Positions 23,941-32,654 of a stretch of DNA of 64,000 bases are shown in pieces. A program made the position numbers and the translations under genes. This DNA comes from JBHIKY01 sp042139015. GTDB taxonomy: Bacteria; Bacillota; Bacilli; Bacillales; Marinococcaceae. The DNA lies in NCBI RefSeq assembly GCF_042139015.1, contig NZ_JBHIKY010000007.1:62001-126000 (forward strand), in the 5' to 3' direction. The first letter of the stretch is position 1. The number at the start of each line of letters is the position of its first letter. The notes beneath the pieces were generated by a model that was not told the origin of the DNA, searched no databases, and was given only the letters and a program-made list of their open reading frames with translations.

Positions 23941-25449
23941 TTATTCTTTTGATGCAGCTGGCCTTTCGGTCGATTTATCCGCTTCACCGGCATTTTTACT
24001 GGCCGCCTTACGATTTTCTTTCATTTCTTGAATAGTCTTCACCTGCAGCCGTGCTGCTCCGCGATAATTTTTTGTCGGAAGCGGGTTTTTTTCAGCCATT
24101 CGAAGCTTTGCTTCGGCTATTGCTTGACCATATTGTGGCAGCCATATTTCCTGGGCAATTAACATTTCATCTGTCATCTGCCATATTTCCTGCGGGTTGC
24201 AGACAGCTCCAGTTAAAGGGTCAAGCATCATTGCCTGGCGCAGCAGCTGATCATCACCAGAAACGGCGGCTTCGACGGCGAGTCTCTGTACAGAAATACT
24301 CACATTGCATACCGCCGCCGGTCCCATCGGAAGCTCGCCTGTCTGCGTCATATGAATACCGCTCCGGTCTACATACCCTGGCGCTTCAACGATAGCATCC
24401 TCGGGCAGATTAGCTATCGTGTTCTGATTTACGACATTAAAATGCCCGCGATAAATACGTCCGGTTTCAAGTCCTTCAATTATATATGACCCATGCTCCT
24501 GCCCCCGCTCACCTGCAGTGTAAGTAAAAGCAGGCTCTTTCATCCAATTTGGGAAATCCGTTTCAAACCAATTGCGCCCTTCCTTACAGACCCTCAAATA
24601 TCCTCCTGTTTCTCCATTGATCCACGATCCAAGATCAATCCATTCCTTGATTTCTTCCGGACGCTTTCTGTACCACGGGAGATATTCACTTAAGTGGCCA
24701 TTAGATTCAGTACTGTAAAAGCCAAAACGCCTCAGCATATCAATTCTCACTTTTTCTGTTTTACTGTATTCTGGATGGTTTTCAAATGCCTCCAGCAATT
24801 GACCGGTCAAATCTCTGCCTTGATGACGGATTTGAATATACCAGGTCTGATGATTAATTCCTGCACAGACAATATCGACTTCTTCCTGCTTAAGATCAAA
24901 TACTTCCGCAATCTGCCGGTGTCCGCCTTGAACTCCATGACAGAGCCCAACCGTTCGGACACCCCCATACTTATTGGATGCCCAGGTGAGCATTGCCATT
25001 GGATTTGCATAATTTAACATCAGACACTCCGGCTCAGCAACCTCACGAATGTCTTTACAAAATTCCAATACTGCATGAATTCCCCTTTGTCCATACATAA
25101 TACCGCCCGGACCAAGTGTGTCACCGACACATTGATCGACTCCATATTTTAAAGGAATATCAATATCTTTTTCAAAAGCTTCCAGCCCACCAATTCGTAC
25201 AACAATAAAAATGTATCTGGCACCCTTTAACGCCTCCCGCCGATCAGTGGTCGCCTGAATATTAATGCTGAGTCCATTTTCATTTATATCCCTTTGACAG
25301 AGCTCAGTTACCATCTCAAGGTTGTGGTCGTCAATATCTGTAAACGCCACCTCTATCTGACGAAATTCCGGCACAGCTAATAAATCTCTTAATAGCCCGC
25401 GTGTGAATCCAATACTCCCCGCTCCAATAAAAGCTACTTTAAAACTCAT
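23941..25449 (-). CDS. melA: Alpha-galactosidase, GH4 family
   Basis: A 502-aa NAD+- and Mn2+-dependent glycosidase. The N-terminal Rossmann motif is VAFIGAGSIGF; the metal and active-site signatures are LNYANPMAMLTW near residue 150 and GLCHGVQGG near 175 (Cys and His Mn ligands), plus NHQTWYI near 205. Cleaves melibiose or raffinose-type alpha-galactosides in the cytoplasm. The frame extends 16 codons upstream, but GGAGGGG lies before the ATG at 25449. Divergent from an AraC regulator, with a cre-like site between. The C-terminal 30 residues are a charged extension. Confidence 0.88.
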   Translation of the reverse strand: MSFKVAFIGAGSIGFTRGLLRDLLAVPEFRQIEVAFTDIDDHNLEMVTELCQRDINENGLSINIQATTDRREALKGARYIFIVVRIGGLEAFEKDIDIPLKYGVDQCVGDTLGPGGIMYGQRGIHAVLEFCKDIREVAEPECLMLNYANPMAMLTWASNKYGGVRTVGLCHGVQGGHRQIAEVFDLKQEEVDIVCAGINHQTWYIQIRHQGRDLTGQLLEAFENHPEYSKTEKVRIDMLRRFGFYSTESNGHLSEYLPWYRKRPEEIKEWIDLGSWINGETGGYLRVCKEGRNWFETDFPNWMKEPAFTYTAGERGQEHGSYIIEGLETGRIYRGHFNVVNQNTIANLPEDAIVEAPGYVDRSGIHMTQTGELPMGPAAVCNVSISVQRLAVEAAVSGDDQLLRQAMMLDPLTGAVCNPQEIWQMTDEMLIAQEIWLPQYGQAIAEAKLRMAEKNPLPTKNYRGAARLQVKTIQEMKENRKAASKNAGEADKSTERPAASKE

Positions 25450-25518
25450 CCAGTATCCCCTCCAAAAAATAAAAACGTGCTCGCTAAGCAAATACATGGT
25501 ACGTTGATAATTACTATG

Positions 25519-25532
25519 ATAAAGCGCTTTCC
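25519..25532. promoter_or_regulatory. cre-like site between melA and its AraC regulator
   Basis: The minus strand reads GGAAAGCGCTTTAT, against the CcpA consensus TGNAANCGNWNNCA: the AAAGCGCTTT core is a perfect palindrome, but the outer T and the final C are not conserved. Carbon catabolite control of melA is expected for the family. Confidence 0.5.
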
Positions 25533-25575
25533 TAACAGGAACAACGGTAATAAGGTATAAGAAAGGGGTAATAAA

Positions 25576-26436
25576 TTGTCCTTAAAGAATTATGGCTTTA
25601 ATTTTCAAAACTCCTCTAATCCCACGAATCTTTTAGTGGCAGGCCGCGAAAAACAAACGTCTGTTAGTTATGATTGGAATGGATTAACCCGCCAGGATAT
25701 TGGTTCTTACCTTTTTCAATACACTATTTCCGGAAACGGAGTCCTGGAGATGAATAAGAAAAAATACCAATTATCAGCCGGACGGGCCTTTCTTGTGGAG
25801 ATTCCCAGCGACCATCGCTACTATCTTCCAAGTAAAAGCAGTCATTGGGAGTTTGTGTTCATCATTCTCGGCGGTGAATATACACGTTCCTGCTGGAGTG
25901 ATATTCTGCAGTTAAATGGTCCGGTTATGGATGTCCCACCCGATGCAAAAGTCATTCAGTCTTTATTTACCATTTATGATGAAACGAGCACTGGCAGAAT
26001 CACCGACTCATACTATGCCTCCGCGAAAGCCTATGAATTTATTATGGAGTGCTACAGGTTTGTGAAAAAGATCGACAAAAAAGTTGATCTTCCTCCACAC
26101 ATGTCCAAAGCAATTACATATTTGCATGCCTCTTATCAGAAGCCTGTGACTGTAGAGGAATTGGCTGAGTTGGCAGAACTGTCCAGAGGATATTTTATTA
26201 AGCAGTTTCAAGAATTTTTTCACCTTACCCCCAAGCAATATATCACCAGGTTAAGGATTCAATATGCGGTGGAGCTGCTTCAAAATACAGATCTGCCAGT
26301 GAAGACAATTGCATTAAAAACGGGGTTTTCCGATGATAATTATTTTTACAAAGTGTTTCGAAAAATGATTGGCATTTCGCCTGGAAAGTTTCGAAACAGC
26401 GAAGATCGAATCACTGTAAACCATATCATTATCTAA
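25576..26436 (+). CDS. AraC-family regulator, MelR/MsmR-like
   Basis: A 286-aa regulator with an N-terminal cupin-like sensing domain (about 1-165; ISGNGVLEMNKKKYQLSAG near residue 50) and two helix-turn-helix motifs at the C-terminus (TVEELAELAELSRGYFIKQF near 195, then IALKTGFSDDNYFYKVFRKM near 243). Divergent from melA by 126 bases, it is the probable activator of alpha-galactoside use. The start is TTG at 25576 behind GAAAGGGG; no ATG alternative keeps the cupin domain intact. Confidence 0.87.
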   Translation: MSLKNYGFNFQNSSNPTNLLVAGREKQTSVSYDWNGLTRQDIGSYLFQYTISGNGVLEMNKKKYQLSAGRAFLVEIPSDHRYYLPSKSSHWEFVFIILGGEYTRSCWSDILQLNGPVMDVPPDAKVIQSLFTIYDETSTGRITDSYYASAKAYEFIMECYRFVKKIDKKVDLPPHMSKAITYLHASYQKPVTVEELAELAELSRGYFIKQFQEFFHLTPKQYITRLRIQYAVELLQNTDLPVKTIALKTGFSDDNYFYKVFRKMIGISPGKFRNSEDRITVNHIII

Positions 26437-26458
26437 ACATGAAAGGATGAGTCAGAAT

Positions 26459-27259
26459 ATGACCTTATTTTCTCCAACAGCACTTCAAGGAAAACATGCT
26501 CTCATCACTGGTGCCAGCGGTGGAATCGGTTACGCTGCGGCCAAGCAGCTCACTGAAACCGGAGCTAAAATTACAATCACAGGCAGACGCAGAGAAAAAC
26601 TTGAAAAATTAAAGGAAGAAATTCTTTTAACCAACTCAAAAGCAGAAATTTATATACACACTGCCGATATTGGAAGAAAAACGGATAGAAATGAGCTTGT
26701 GGATTCAGCTACTGTAAAGCACGGTCCTATCAGTCTGCTCGTTAATTCTGCCGGAGTCAGTGGCGGCGCTGTTGTCGAGGAGCTCACGCAGGCTGAGATG
26801 GAAAAAATTATGCATGTGAATTACACTTCAGCTGTCCTATTAACTCAAAAAATTTATGAATCCATGCGCAGCCAGAAAGAAGGCGCAATTGTAAATGTTT
26901 CATCGCTGTCGGGACTTCGGGGAACCTATGGGAATACTGCCTACGCCGCTTCAAAGTTCGCATTAATTGGATTTACACATTCAATGGCAGTAGAAGCCAT
27001 TCCCCATGGCATTCGTGTCAATGCAGTCTGCCCAGGATTTGTTAATACAGAAATGGGCAGACGCGCTATTCAGCGGATTGCAGACCGAAATGGAAATACA
27101 TTCGAAGAACAGATGGAGATTGCTGCTAACGGCCTCCCTTCCGGCCGAATTACCGAACCTGAGGAAGTAGCACACACCATTGTTTTTTTGCTGACTGATG
27201 CAGCAGCTAACATCGTCGGAGAATCAGTGAAAATTTCAGGAGGAAGTGTTTTGAGATAA
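26459..27259 (+). CDS. SDR-family oxidoreductase
   Basis: A 266-aa classical short-chain dehydrogenase: cofactor loop TGASGGIG near residue 17, NSAG near 95, catalytic Ser in NVSSLSGLRG near 145, and YAASK as the YxxxK pair near 158-162. The ending VGESVKISGG is normal. It follows the AraC gene by 22 bases and may be co-transcribed with it, but its role in sugar use is not clear. The ATG at 26459 has AAAGGATGAG at good distance; an in-frame ATG twelve bases earlier abuts the site. Confidence 0.85.
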   Translation: MTLFSPTALQGKHALITGASGGIGYAAAKQLTETGAKITITGRRREKLEKLKEEILLTNSKAEIYIHTADIGRKTDRNELVDSATVKHGPISLLVNSAGVSGGAVVEELTQAEMEKIMHVNYTSAVLLTQKIYESMRSQKEGAIVNVSSLSGLRGTYGNTAYAASKFALIGFTHSMAVEAIPHGIRVNAVCPGFVNTEMGRRAIQRIADRNGNTFEEQMEIAANGLPSGRITEPEEVAHTIVFLLTDAAANIVGESVKISGGSVLR

Positions 27260-27603
27260 TCTTTAGTTTCTTATTTGTATTGGCGTAGTGGAAAGTCCGT
27301 TTTGGTTTGTGTGCTGCTAGTTCTCCGGACCCTGCTTCCGCTAATCACTTCAAAAAGCGCGTTTTACTGTGTTTGCTGCTTTTTAAAACAACACCGCCCC
27401 TGCAATCGCAGGTTTTCAAATGTATATATTTATACCAGATTTTAAAAATCAACCCGAAAAAAATTCCTTCAAAAAAAATTCAAATTTCAGCGTTTTTATA
27501 TGTCTTTTTTGTGAATCATTTGTTACAATAAACGTAACTTAATAAATGAAACCGTTTACTAATGAATTTACTTCAAACGACATTACTAAAGAGGTGTGCT
27601 AAT
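27260..27603. other. AT-rich intergenic stretch with one M motif
   Basis: Between the SDR gene and a small membrane-protein gene. Contents seen: a degenerate M motif of element C at 27320-27345, and an inverted repeat GTTAC-N7-GTAAC near 27525-27541 that could be part of the promoter of the next gene. No coding signal is convincing here. Confidence 0.5.
27320..27345 (-). repeat. Single M motif of element C
   Basis: GTTCTCCGGAC followed by GCTTCCGCTAAT matches the left-hand M motif of element C at 45329-45356. The surrounding sequence is otherwise too diverged to align. Confidence 0.55.
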
Positions 27604-27912
27604 ATGGATGTTCTTCTAATTTTTATGCTGTTGGCGTCAGTCAGCCCGTTGATTTTTTGGAGAAGGGGCTATAAGTGGCTTTCCGTTATACAGTTTGCTT
27701 TAATGCTCGGCATGTGGGATTATTTCTATAGTCATTTCACATCAATTACGTTGTTAAATGCTCCTACTTCTGTAATCGCATTCTACGGAAGCCTTGCGTT
27801 GGCAGATGTAGCATTGATTATGCTGATGATTACTTTCTTCAAAGAATTGGAAATCAAACAGCCGATGCGCCGCCTGCGCTCTGAGCTGCAATCCAGTATT
27901 CGTTCCAATTAG
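27604..27912 (+). CDS. Small membrane protein, unknown
   Basis: A 102-aa protein with three or four hydrophobic segments (MDVLLIFMLLASVSPLIFW at the start, IQFALMLGMWDYF, then SLALADVALIMLMITFF) and a basic tail. Two in-frame starts exist; AAAGAGGTG before the ATG at 27604 decides for the shorter form. It is convergent with qoxD and has its own terminator. Family not recognised. Confidence 0.6.
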   Translation: MDVLLIFMLLASVSPLIFWRRGYKWLSVIQFALMLGMWDYFYSHFTSITLLNAPTSVIAFYGSLALADVALIMLMITFFKELEIKQPMRRLRSELQSSIRSN

Positions 27913-27918
27913 AAACTA

Positions 27919-27942
27919 AACCCGGCCTCAGTGCCGGGTTTT
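27919..27942 (+). terminator. Terminator of the small membrane-protein gene
   Basis: AACCCGGC and GCCGGGTT pair around six bases and are followed by TTCC, seven bases after the stop. Confidence 0.8.
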
Positions 27943-27949
27943 CCTATGC

Positions 27950-27983
27950 AGAAAACCCTCTGAAGCTCTTGCTCCAGAGGGTT
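27950..27983 (-). terminator. Terminator of the qox operon
   Basis: On the minus strand AACCCTCTGG and CAGAGGGTT pair, followed by TTTTC, seven bases past the qoxD stop. Confidence 0.8.
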
Positions 27984-27989
27984 CTTAAA

Positions 27990-28364
27990 TTAGTGGTCCA
28001 TATCCTCGTGTTCTTCATGTTCTTCTGAATCAGATCCGCCTTCATCAGGGCCTCCGCCATGATCATGATGATATCCGAAGGACATAACCCAAACCGATCC
28101 TGCCACAATGACAGCCGCTGTGAAAAATCCGAATAGAATATTGCCTGTCTGCAGGCCGCCACTGTCTGTTTCCGTCATATGCATAAACATGAACAGCTGA
28201 ATTGCAGCTTGAATTACGGCAAGCACCATAATGATAATAATGATCCAGGTCGTCGGCAATCCGCTTCCAAGAGCAGTATACGCAGCAACAAGTGTCAGAA
28301 TAATAGAAGCGAGAAAACCAATCACGTGTTTTTTAGGGAAACGTTCATCGGTATGTGAACTCAT
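27990..28364 (-). CDS. qoxD: Quinol oxidase aa3 subunit IV
   Basis: A 124-aa three-helix subunit of the terminal quinol oxidase. The block QLFMFMHMTETDSGGLQTGN near residues 57-76 followed by LFGFFTAAVIVAGSVW is the QoxD/CyoD hallmark. The C-terminus is an unusual acidic and His-rich tail (HHDHGGGPDEGGSDSEEHE) longer than in B. subtilis, perhaps a salt adaptation. It begins directly after the qoxC stop, so the pair is coupled. Confidence 0.92.
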   Translation of the reverse strand: MSSHTDERFPKKHVIGFLASIILTLVAAYTALGSGLPTTWIIIIIMVLAVIQAAIQLFMFMHMTETDSGGLQTGNILFGFFTAAVIVAGSVWVMSFGYHHDHGGGPDEGGSDSEEHEEHEDMDH

Positions 28365-28973
28365 CTATACCACCATCCCTATCAGGTAAACACCTGTGAA
28401 AATAAAGATCCAGACAACATCTAAAAAGTGCCAGTAAAGACCAACAATAAATATCTTCTTCGCGGTCATAGGATTCAGACCCCGCATGATAACCTGTATA
28501 AGCGCCATCACTGCCCAGCCAATACCTAAGGTGACGTGCAGGCCATGTGTGCCGGTGAGAATGAAGAAGCCTGACCAAAATGCGCTCGACGTCATGGCGG
28601 CGTCCTCATGAATATAGTGAACGAATTCGTAAATTTCAAATCCAAGGAAGCCAAGCCCGAGAGCAAGTGTAATGCCCATCCATACGAGCATTCCTTTTTG
28701 AGAGCCCCTCCTCATTTCGTGAATAGCCAGTCCGCACGTAAAGCTGCTTGTCAGAAGCAGAAAGGTCATGATGAGGACCATCGGCAGTTCGAACAGTTCA
28801 TGTGGTGTATTTGCATCACCGGTACGCCCGAACATGACGGCGTACGTGGCGAACAACGTAGAAAAAAGCGCTACCTCCGCACCAAGAAATATCCAGAAGC
28901 CAAGGATGTCCATTCTGCCTTGATGGGAACGATATTCGATAGGGCCGGTTTTTAAATCTGCATGTCCACTCAT
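28365..28973 (-). CDS. qoxC: Quinol oxidase aa3 subunit III
   Basis: A 202-aa five-helix subunit without heme or copper. Family landmarks are GFWIFLGAEVALFSTLFATY near residue 25, SSFTCGLAIHEMRRG near 75, and GTHGLHVTLGIGW near 140, as in QoxC/CyoC. The ATG overlaps the qoxB stop by four bases (ATGA), a coupled start. Acts in the cytoplasmic membrane with the other Qox subunits, passing electrons from menaquinol to oxygen. Confidence 0.93.
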   Translation of the reverse strand: MSGHADLKTGPIEYRSHQGRMDILGFWIFLGAEVALFSTLFATYAVMFGRTGDANTPHELFELPMVLIMTFLLLTSSFTCGLAIHEMRRGSQKGMLVWMGITLALGLGFLGFEIYEFVHYIHEDAAMTSSAFWSGFFILTGTHGLHVTLGIGWAVMALIQVIMRGLNPMTAKKIFIVGLYWHFLDVVWIFIFTGVYLIGMVV

Positions 28974-30931
28974 CGTTTATCCTCCCTTGCTTCTTTTTCT
29001 GTCCGTTTAATTTCATCCACCGGGACATGGAATCCGTCGTTATTTTCAAAGGAACGGATGCCCATATAAACAATCGCCCCAATTAATGCTGGAATCGCCA
29101 TCCAGAACCATTCCCAGACAAGACCGAAGCTTGCCACAAATAAGAAGGCCATCATAATGAAAGGTGTGCCCGTGTCATTAGGCATATGAATCGGTTCCAG
29201 CTTGCTTTCATCGTACGTCACTCTTTTATTCTTCTTCATGTGCCAGAAGGCTTCTGGTGCTTCCACATGAGGGATTGTAGCAAAATTGTAAAAAGGCACT
29301 GGCGTCGGTGTTGCCCATTCAAGTGCTCTTCCGTTCCAAGGGTCTCCGGTAGTTTCACGAGTGCTGTAGCGGAAGCTGTAATAAATGTTATATACAAAGA
29401 CAGCAAACCCTGCAGCCATTAAAATAGCACCGATAGAAGCCGTTACATTAAGTGCCATCCATTCCGGTTCAATTGTATACGTCCGCCGAGGCATTCCTGC
29501 AAATCCGAGGAAATACATCGGAAAGAAACATACATTAAAACCTATCACAAACAGCCAGAAGCTAATTTTTCCGTAAAACTCATTCATCTTGTGACCAAAC
29601 ATTTTAGGGTACCAGAATGTCAGACCTGCAAAGCAGCCGAATACTGTCCCAGAGATCAGTACATAGTGAAAGTGCGCGACAAGAAAATACGTATTGTGAT
29701 ACTGATAATCTGCTGCAGCCATGGCAAGCATTACACCAGTTACACCACCGACTACAAAGCAGGGTATAAAGGCAAGTGCCCACAGCATCGGAGTTTCAAA
29801 GGTAATTTTCCCTTTATACATCGTTCCAAGCCAGTTAAATATCTTCACTCCGGTAGGAACCGCAATCAGCATAGTGGTAATGGAGAAGAACGAATTGACA
29901 GTTCCGCCCGCTCCCATCGTAAAGAAATGGTGGACCCATACGAGGAAGCTTAATCCAGCGATGACCACCATCGCATAGACCATTGCTTTATATCCAAACA
30001 ACTGCTTACGTGCAAATGTTGAAATAACTTCAGAGAATATACCGAAAGCAGGAAGTGCTACGATATAAACCTCGGGATGCCCCCACAGCCAGAAAAGGTT
30101 CGCCCACATCATAGGCATGCCCTCACCGGCAAGCGTAAAGAAATGAGAACCAAATATCCGGTCAACTGTCATTAACGCCAATGCTACCGTTAAAATTGGA
30201 AAAGCAAATACGATAATAAGCGAAGTGATCAAGGTGGACCACGTAAAGATTGGAAGCCTCATCATTGTCATGCCTGGAGCCCGCATCTTAAATATTGTTA
30301 CCATAAAGTTGATGCCTGTAGCGAGCGTACCAATACCAGAAAGCTGAAGACCAAGCAAATAGTAATTCTGCGCAGGCCCGGGATTAAGCTCTGAGCCTGC
30401 CATAGGGGTGTAGGCGGTCCAACCGTTGTCAGGTGATCCCCCAATTACAAAGGAAATATTGAATAACATTGCCCCAAAAGCGAATGACCAGAAGCTTAGG
30501 TTATTCAGTGCCGGAAAGGCAACATCTCTTGCCCCAATCTGCAGGGGAACAACATAGTTCATTAACCCTATTAGAAACGGCATCGCCATGAAAATTATCA
30601 TGATTGTACCGTGAGTAGTAAAGATTTCGTTATAGTGCTGAGAATCCAAAAATTCCATCCCTGGCAGCGTCAGCTGCGTACGCATTAGTAAAGCATCGAC
30701 CCCGCCCCGGAAAAGCATCGCCAGCGCGGCGATAATATACATAATACCGATCTTTTTATGGTCTACTGTAATGATCCATTCCCGCCAGAGCCAGCCCCAT
30801 TTTCTAAAATAGGTTAATACAAACAATATGGCAGCTGAGACGAGAACGATAGAGACCATCGCCCCGTAAATTAGAGGCTGGCCGGTGACTAAAAAGTCTT
30901 CTAGAAGAAAATCTATAAAACCAAGGTTCAA
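28970..30931 (-). CDS. qoxB: Quinol oxidase aa3 subunit I
   Basis: A 653-aa heme-copper oxidase subunit carrying heme a and the heme a3-CuB site. Visible are the low-spin heme His in FTTHGTIMI near residue 105, the CuB His and cross-linked Tyr in WLWGHPEVYIVALP near 283, the second CuB pair in WVHHFF near 333, and the heme ligands in VAHFHYVLISG near 420. About fifteen helices, as in QoxB/CyoB. Start is TTG at 30931 behind CAGGTG; no ATG in frame fits. Second gene of qoxABCD. Confidence 0.95.
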   Translation of the reverse strand: MNLGFIDFLLEDFLVTGQPLIYGAMVSIVLVSAAILFVLTYFRKWGWLWREWIITVDHKKIGIMYIIAALAMLFRGGVDALLMRTQLTLPGMEFLDSQHYNEIFTTHGTIMIIFMAMPFLIGLMNYVVPLQIGARDVAFPALNNLSFWSFAFGAMLFNISFVIGGSPDNGWTAYTPMAGSELNPGPAQNYYLLGLQLSGIGTLATGINFMVTIFKMRAPGMTMMRLPIFTWSTLITSLIIVFAFPILTVALALMTVDRIFGSHFFTLAGEGMPMMWANLFWLWGHPEVYIVALPAFGIFSEVISTFARKQLFGYKAMVYAMVVIAGLSFLVWVHHFFTMGAGGTVNSFFSITTMLIAVPTGVKIFNWLGTMYKGKITFETPMLWALAFIPCFVVGGVTGVMLAMAAADYQYHNTYFLVAHFHYVLISGTVFGCFAGLTFWYPKMFGHKMNEFYGKISFWLFVIGFNVCFFPMYFLGFAGMPRRTYTIEPEWMALNVTASIGAILMAAGFAVFVYNIYYSFRYSTRETTGDPWNGRALEWATPTPVPFYNFATIPHVEAPEAFWHMKKNKRVTYDESKLEPIHMPNDTGTPFIMMAFLFVASFGLVWEWFWMAIPALIGAIVYMGIRSFENNDGFHVPVDEIKRTEKEAREDKR

Positions 30932-30961
30932 GTCGTTTCACCTGCTTTCCGATGTGCGATA

Positions 30962-31909
30962 TTAGTCATTGCTTCCCGCACCTTCTTCTACTCCTCTGCC
31001 GCCTTTTAGATGCAGCTTATTCTCATATACATCGGGACCATAACGTTCGACAGTATAGTCTCTTCCTTCATTTGTCCCATGGTCTACATACTCTAAATGA
31101 GTAGAGGAAAATTCCTGTTCTTCGACCAGTCCTGGCGCAAGCATGGCGTCATACTCGTCCTGCGATAATTCAGGAGCATTATTGCTTACCTCGTCTGCCC
31201 AGTCCACAAACTCCTCTTCGTTCTGAGCAATCACTTCGAAGGTATGCTCTGCAAAACCAGAACCGTTATAGTTTGAGTTCCGGCCGTCATACGTCCCTTC
31301 TTCATCTGCCTGGAGATATAATTTGGTTTCCATTCCGGCCATGTTATACTTCTGCCCGCCTAAAGCAGGAATCCAGATGGAAGCCATCGAATCAGCCGAA
31401 GACAGTCTAAATTCAATCGCCCGGTCTGTCGGAATGTGTAAGTAATTGACCGTTTCAATTCCCTGCTCCGGATAACTGAAAAACCATTTCCAGTCTGCAG
31501 CCGTTGCATAAACAACGAGCGGTTCTTTATCACTTGTAGCCTCAGGGGGCTCCTCAAGATCCATAATCGTAATAACAGTCGGAACAGATAGCGCTCCGAC
31601 AATAATAAACGGTATAATCGTCCAGACAATTTCAAGCATTGTGTTTCCCTCGTGGTCAGGATCATAGTCTTTTTCATCACGATTTGGACGATCTCGATAT
31701 TTGACTAACATGTACGTGAACAATACAAATACGACCACGACTATGACAAGCATTAAAATAATAGAAAACATTATGAGATCTTTTTGGGCGGATCCGACCG
31801 GACCTTTTGGATCCAGCACTGTAAGCTCTGCACATCCCCCTGTGAGTAACAGAAAAGCGAGAGCCGGCAATAGTGCTAAGCGTTTTACCCAGGAATTTAA
31901 TTGCCTCAC
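30962..31909 (-). CDS. qoxA: Quinol oxidase aa3 subunit II (lipoprotein)
   Basis: A 315-aa subunit II. A lipoprotein signal ends at LLTGGC, followed by AELTVLDPKGPVGSAQKDLI, the QoxA hallmark, two membrane helices and a cupredoxin domain. The CuA cysteines are absent, as expected for a quinol rather than cytochrome c oxidase. The frame permits GTG at 31921 as well, but that codon abuts AAAGGA; the GTG at 31909 lies 11 bases beyond it and gives a normal lipoprotein signal, so it is preferred. First gene of the operon. Confidence 0.9.
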   Translation of the reverse strand: MRQLNSWVKRLALLPALAFLLLTGGCAELTVLDPKGPVGSAQKDLIMFSIILMLVIVVVVFVLFTYMLVKYRDRPNRDEKDYDPDHEGNTMLEIVWTIIPFIIVGALSVPTVITIMDLEEPPEATSDKEPLVVYATAADWKWFFSYPEQGIETVNYLHIPTDRAIEFRLSSADSMASIWIPALGGQKYNMAGMETKLYLQADEEGTYDGRNSNYNGSGFAEHTFEVIAQNEEEFVDWADEVSNNAPELSQDEYDAMLAPGLVEEQEFSSTHLEYVDHGTNEGRDYTVERYGPDVYENKLHLKGGRGVEEGAGSND

Positions 31910-31996
31910 CGGACGCAGCACTCCTTTCTATATAGATATATCTCTTAATTTATGATGTGAACCTTTTCCCTGTACTGGCGAAAAATACACAAGTTT

Positions 31997-32005
31997 ATCA
32001 TAGCA
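31997..32005 (-). promoter_or_regulatory. Extended -10 promoter of the qox operon
   Basis: The minus strand reads TGC-TATGAT, an extended -10 box, about 90 bases before qoxA. No good -35 is visible; TTGTAA upstream is too close. Prediction only. Confidence 0.4.
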
Positions 32006-32162
32006 GATATGTTACAATTTGAGGCTTTCTGTCAGTACCTGTCAAACAACTCTCACGAAAATGTTTCAAAATAAACACAAATCCTTCATAAAACAGTCAA
32101 TATTGAAAACGGTTCATTGAGATAATCTGTTATATACATGCAACCTTTGGAAATACACAAAA

Positions 32163-32210
32163 AATACAACTGTTTCACTACAATAATAAAAGTAATGAAA
32201 CAGTTGTATT
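32163..32210 (-). terminator. Terminator of the RDD gene
   Basis: On the minus strand AATACAACTGTTTCA pairs exactly with TGAAACAGTTGTATT, followed by TTTTTGTG. It lies at the 3 prime end of the RDD gene. Confidence 0.85.
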
Positions 32211-32214
32211 CTCT

Positions 32215-32625
32215 TTACGCTTTAATAACTCTCGTTCCAGCAATAAAATCATGCACGACACGTTTATCTTCTCTTACAATTATCATAATAATCGAAGCAA
32301 TTAAGGCTGTTCCGAGCGTCACGACCATTACAAGGCCACCGACAAAATACCTTAAAAACATCGTCCATAAACTAACATTGGAGCCGTCCATTTTAATGAT
32401 TCTTACACCGAGCGCTTTTTTTCCTAGTGTGTACCCGCTCCAGACTGCCGGCAGGACCATTCCATATAATAAAGAAATGAGGTTCTGCACCCAATTCTCT
32501 GTGGGTGATGATGTAAGGTTACCCCCCATTAGATAAAAAATAATAAATGAGAGCGCAGCTACAACTATTCCATCTAATAGAACTGCAGCAAGCCTTCTCC
32601 AAAAACTGCCTGCTTTATACTCCAT
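32215..32625 (-). CDS. RDD-family membrane protein
   Basis: A 136-aa protein with three to four helices. The RDD residues appear as FWRRLAAVLLDGIVV near residue 9, and the second conserved block as LGKKALGVRIIKMDG near 75. RDD proteins are of varied or unknown function; some are Na+/H+ antiporters in halophiles. AGGGGGAA before the ATG at 32625 decides the start over an earlier in-frame ATG. It is 29 bases after the rarD-like stop, so probably co-transcribed with it. Confidence 0.85.
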   Translation of the reverse strand: MEYKAGSFWRRLAAVLLDGIVVAALSFIIFYLMGGNLTSSPTENWVQNLISLLYGMVLPAVWSGYTLGKKALGVRIIKMDGSNVSLWTMFLRYFVGGLVMVVTLGTALIASIIMIIVREDKRVVHDFIAGTRVIKA

Positions 32626-32654
32626 GTCTTCCCCCTTTTCTCCCATCAAGCCCG

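Noticed and set aside
25441..25497. Longer N-terminus for melA
   Set aside because: The 16 extra residues are hydrophobic and unrelated to GH4, while GGAGGGG sits correctly before the ATG at 25449.
27990..31921. Cytochrome c oxidase (cta) instead of quinol oxidase
   Set aside because: Subunit II lacks the CuA cysteines and any cytochrome c domain, and subunits II and IV carry quinol-oxidase hallmarks, so qox is the right call.
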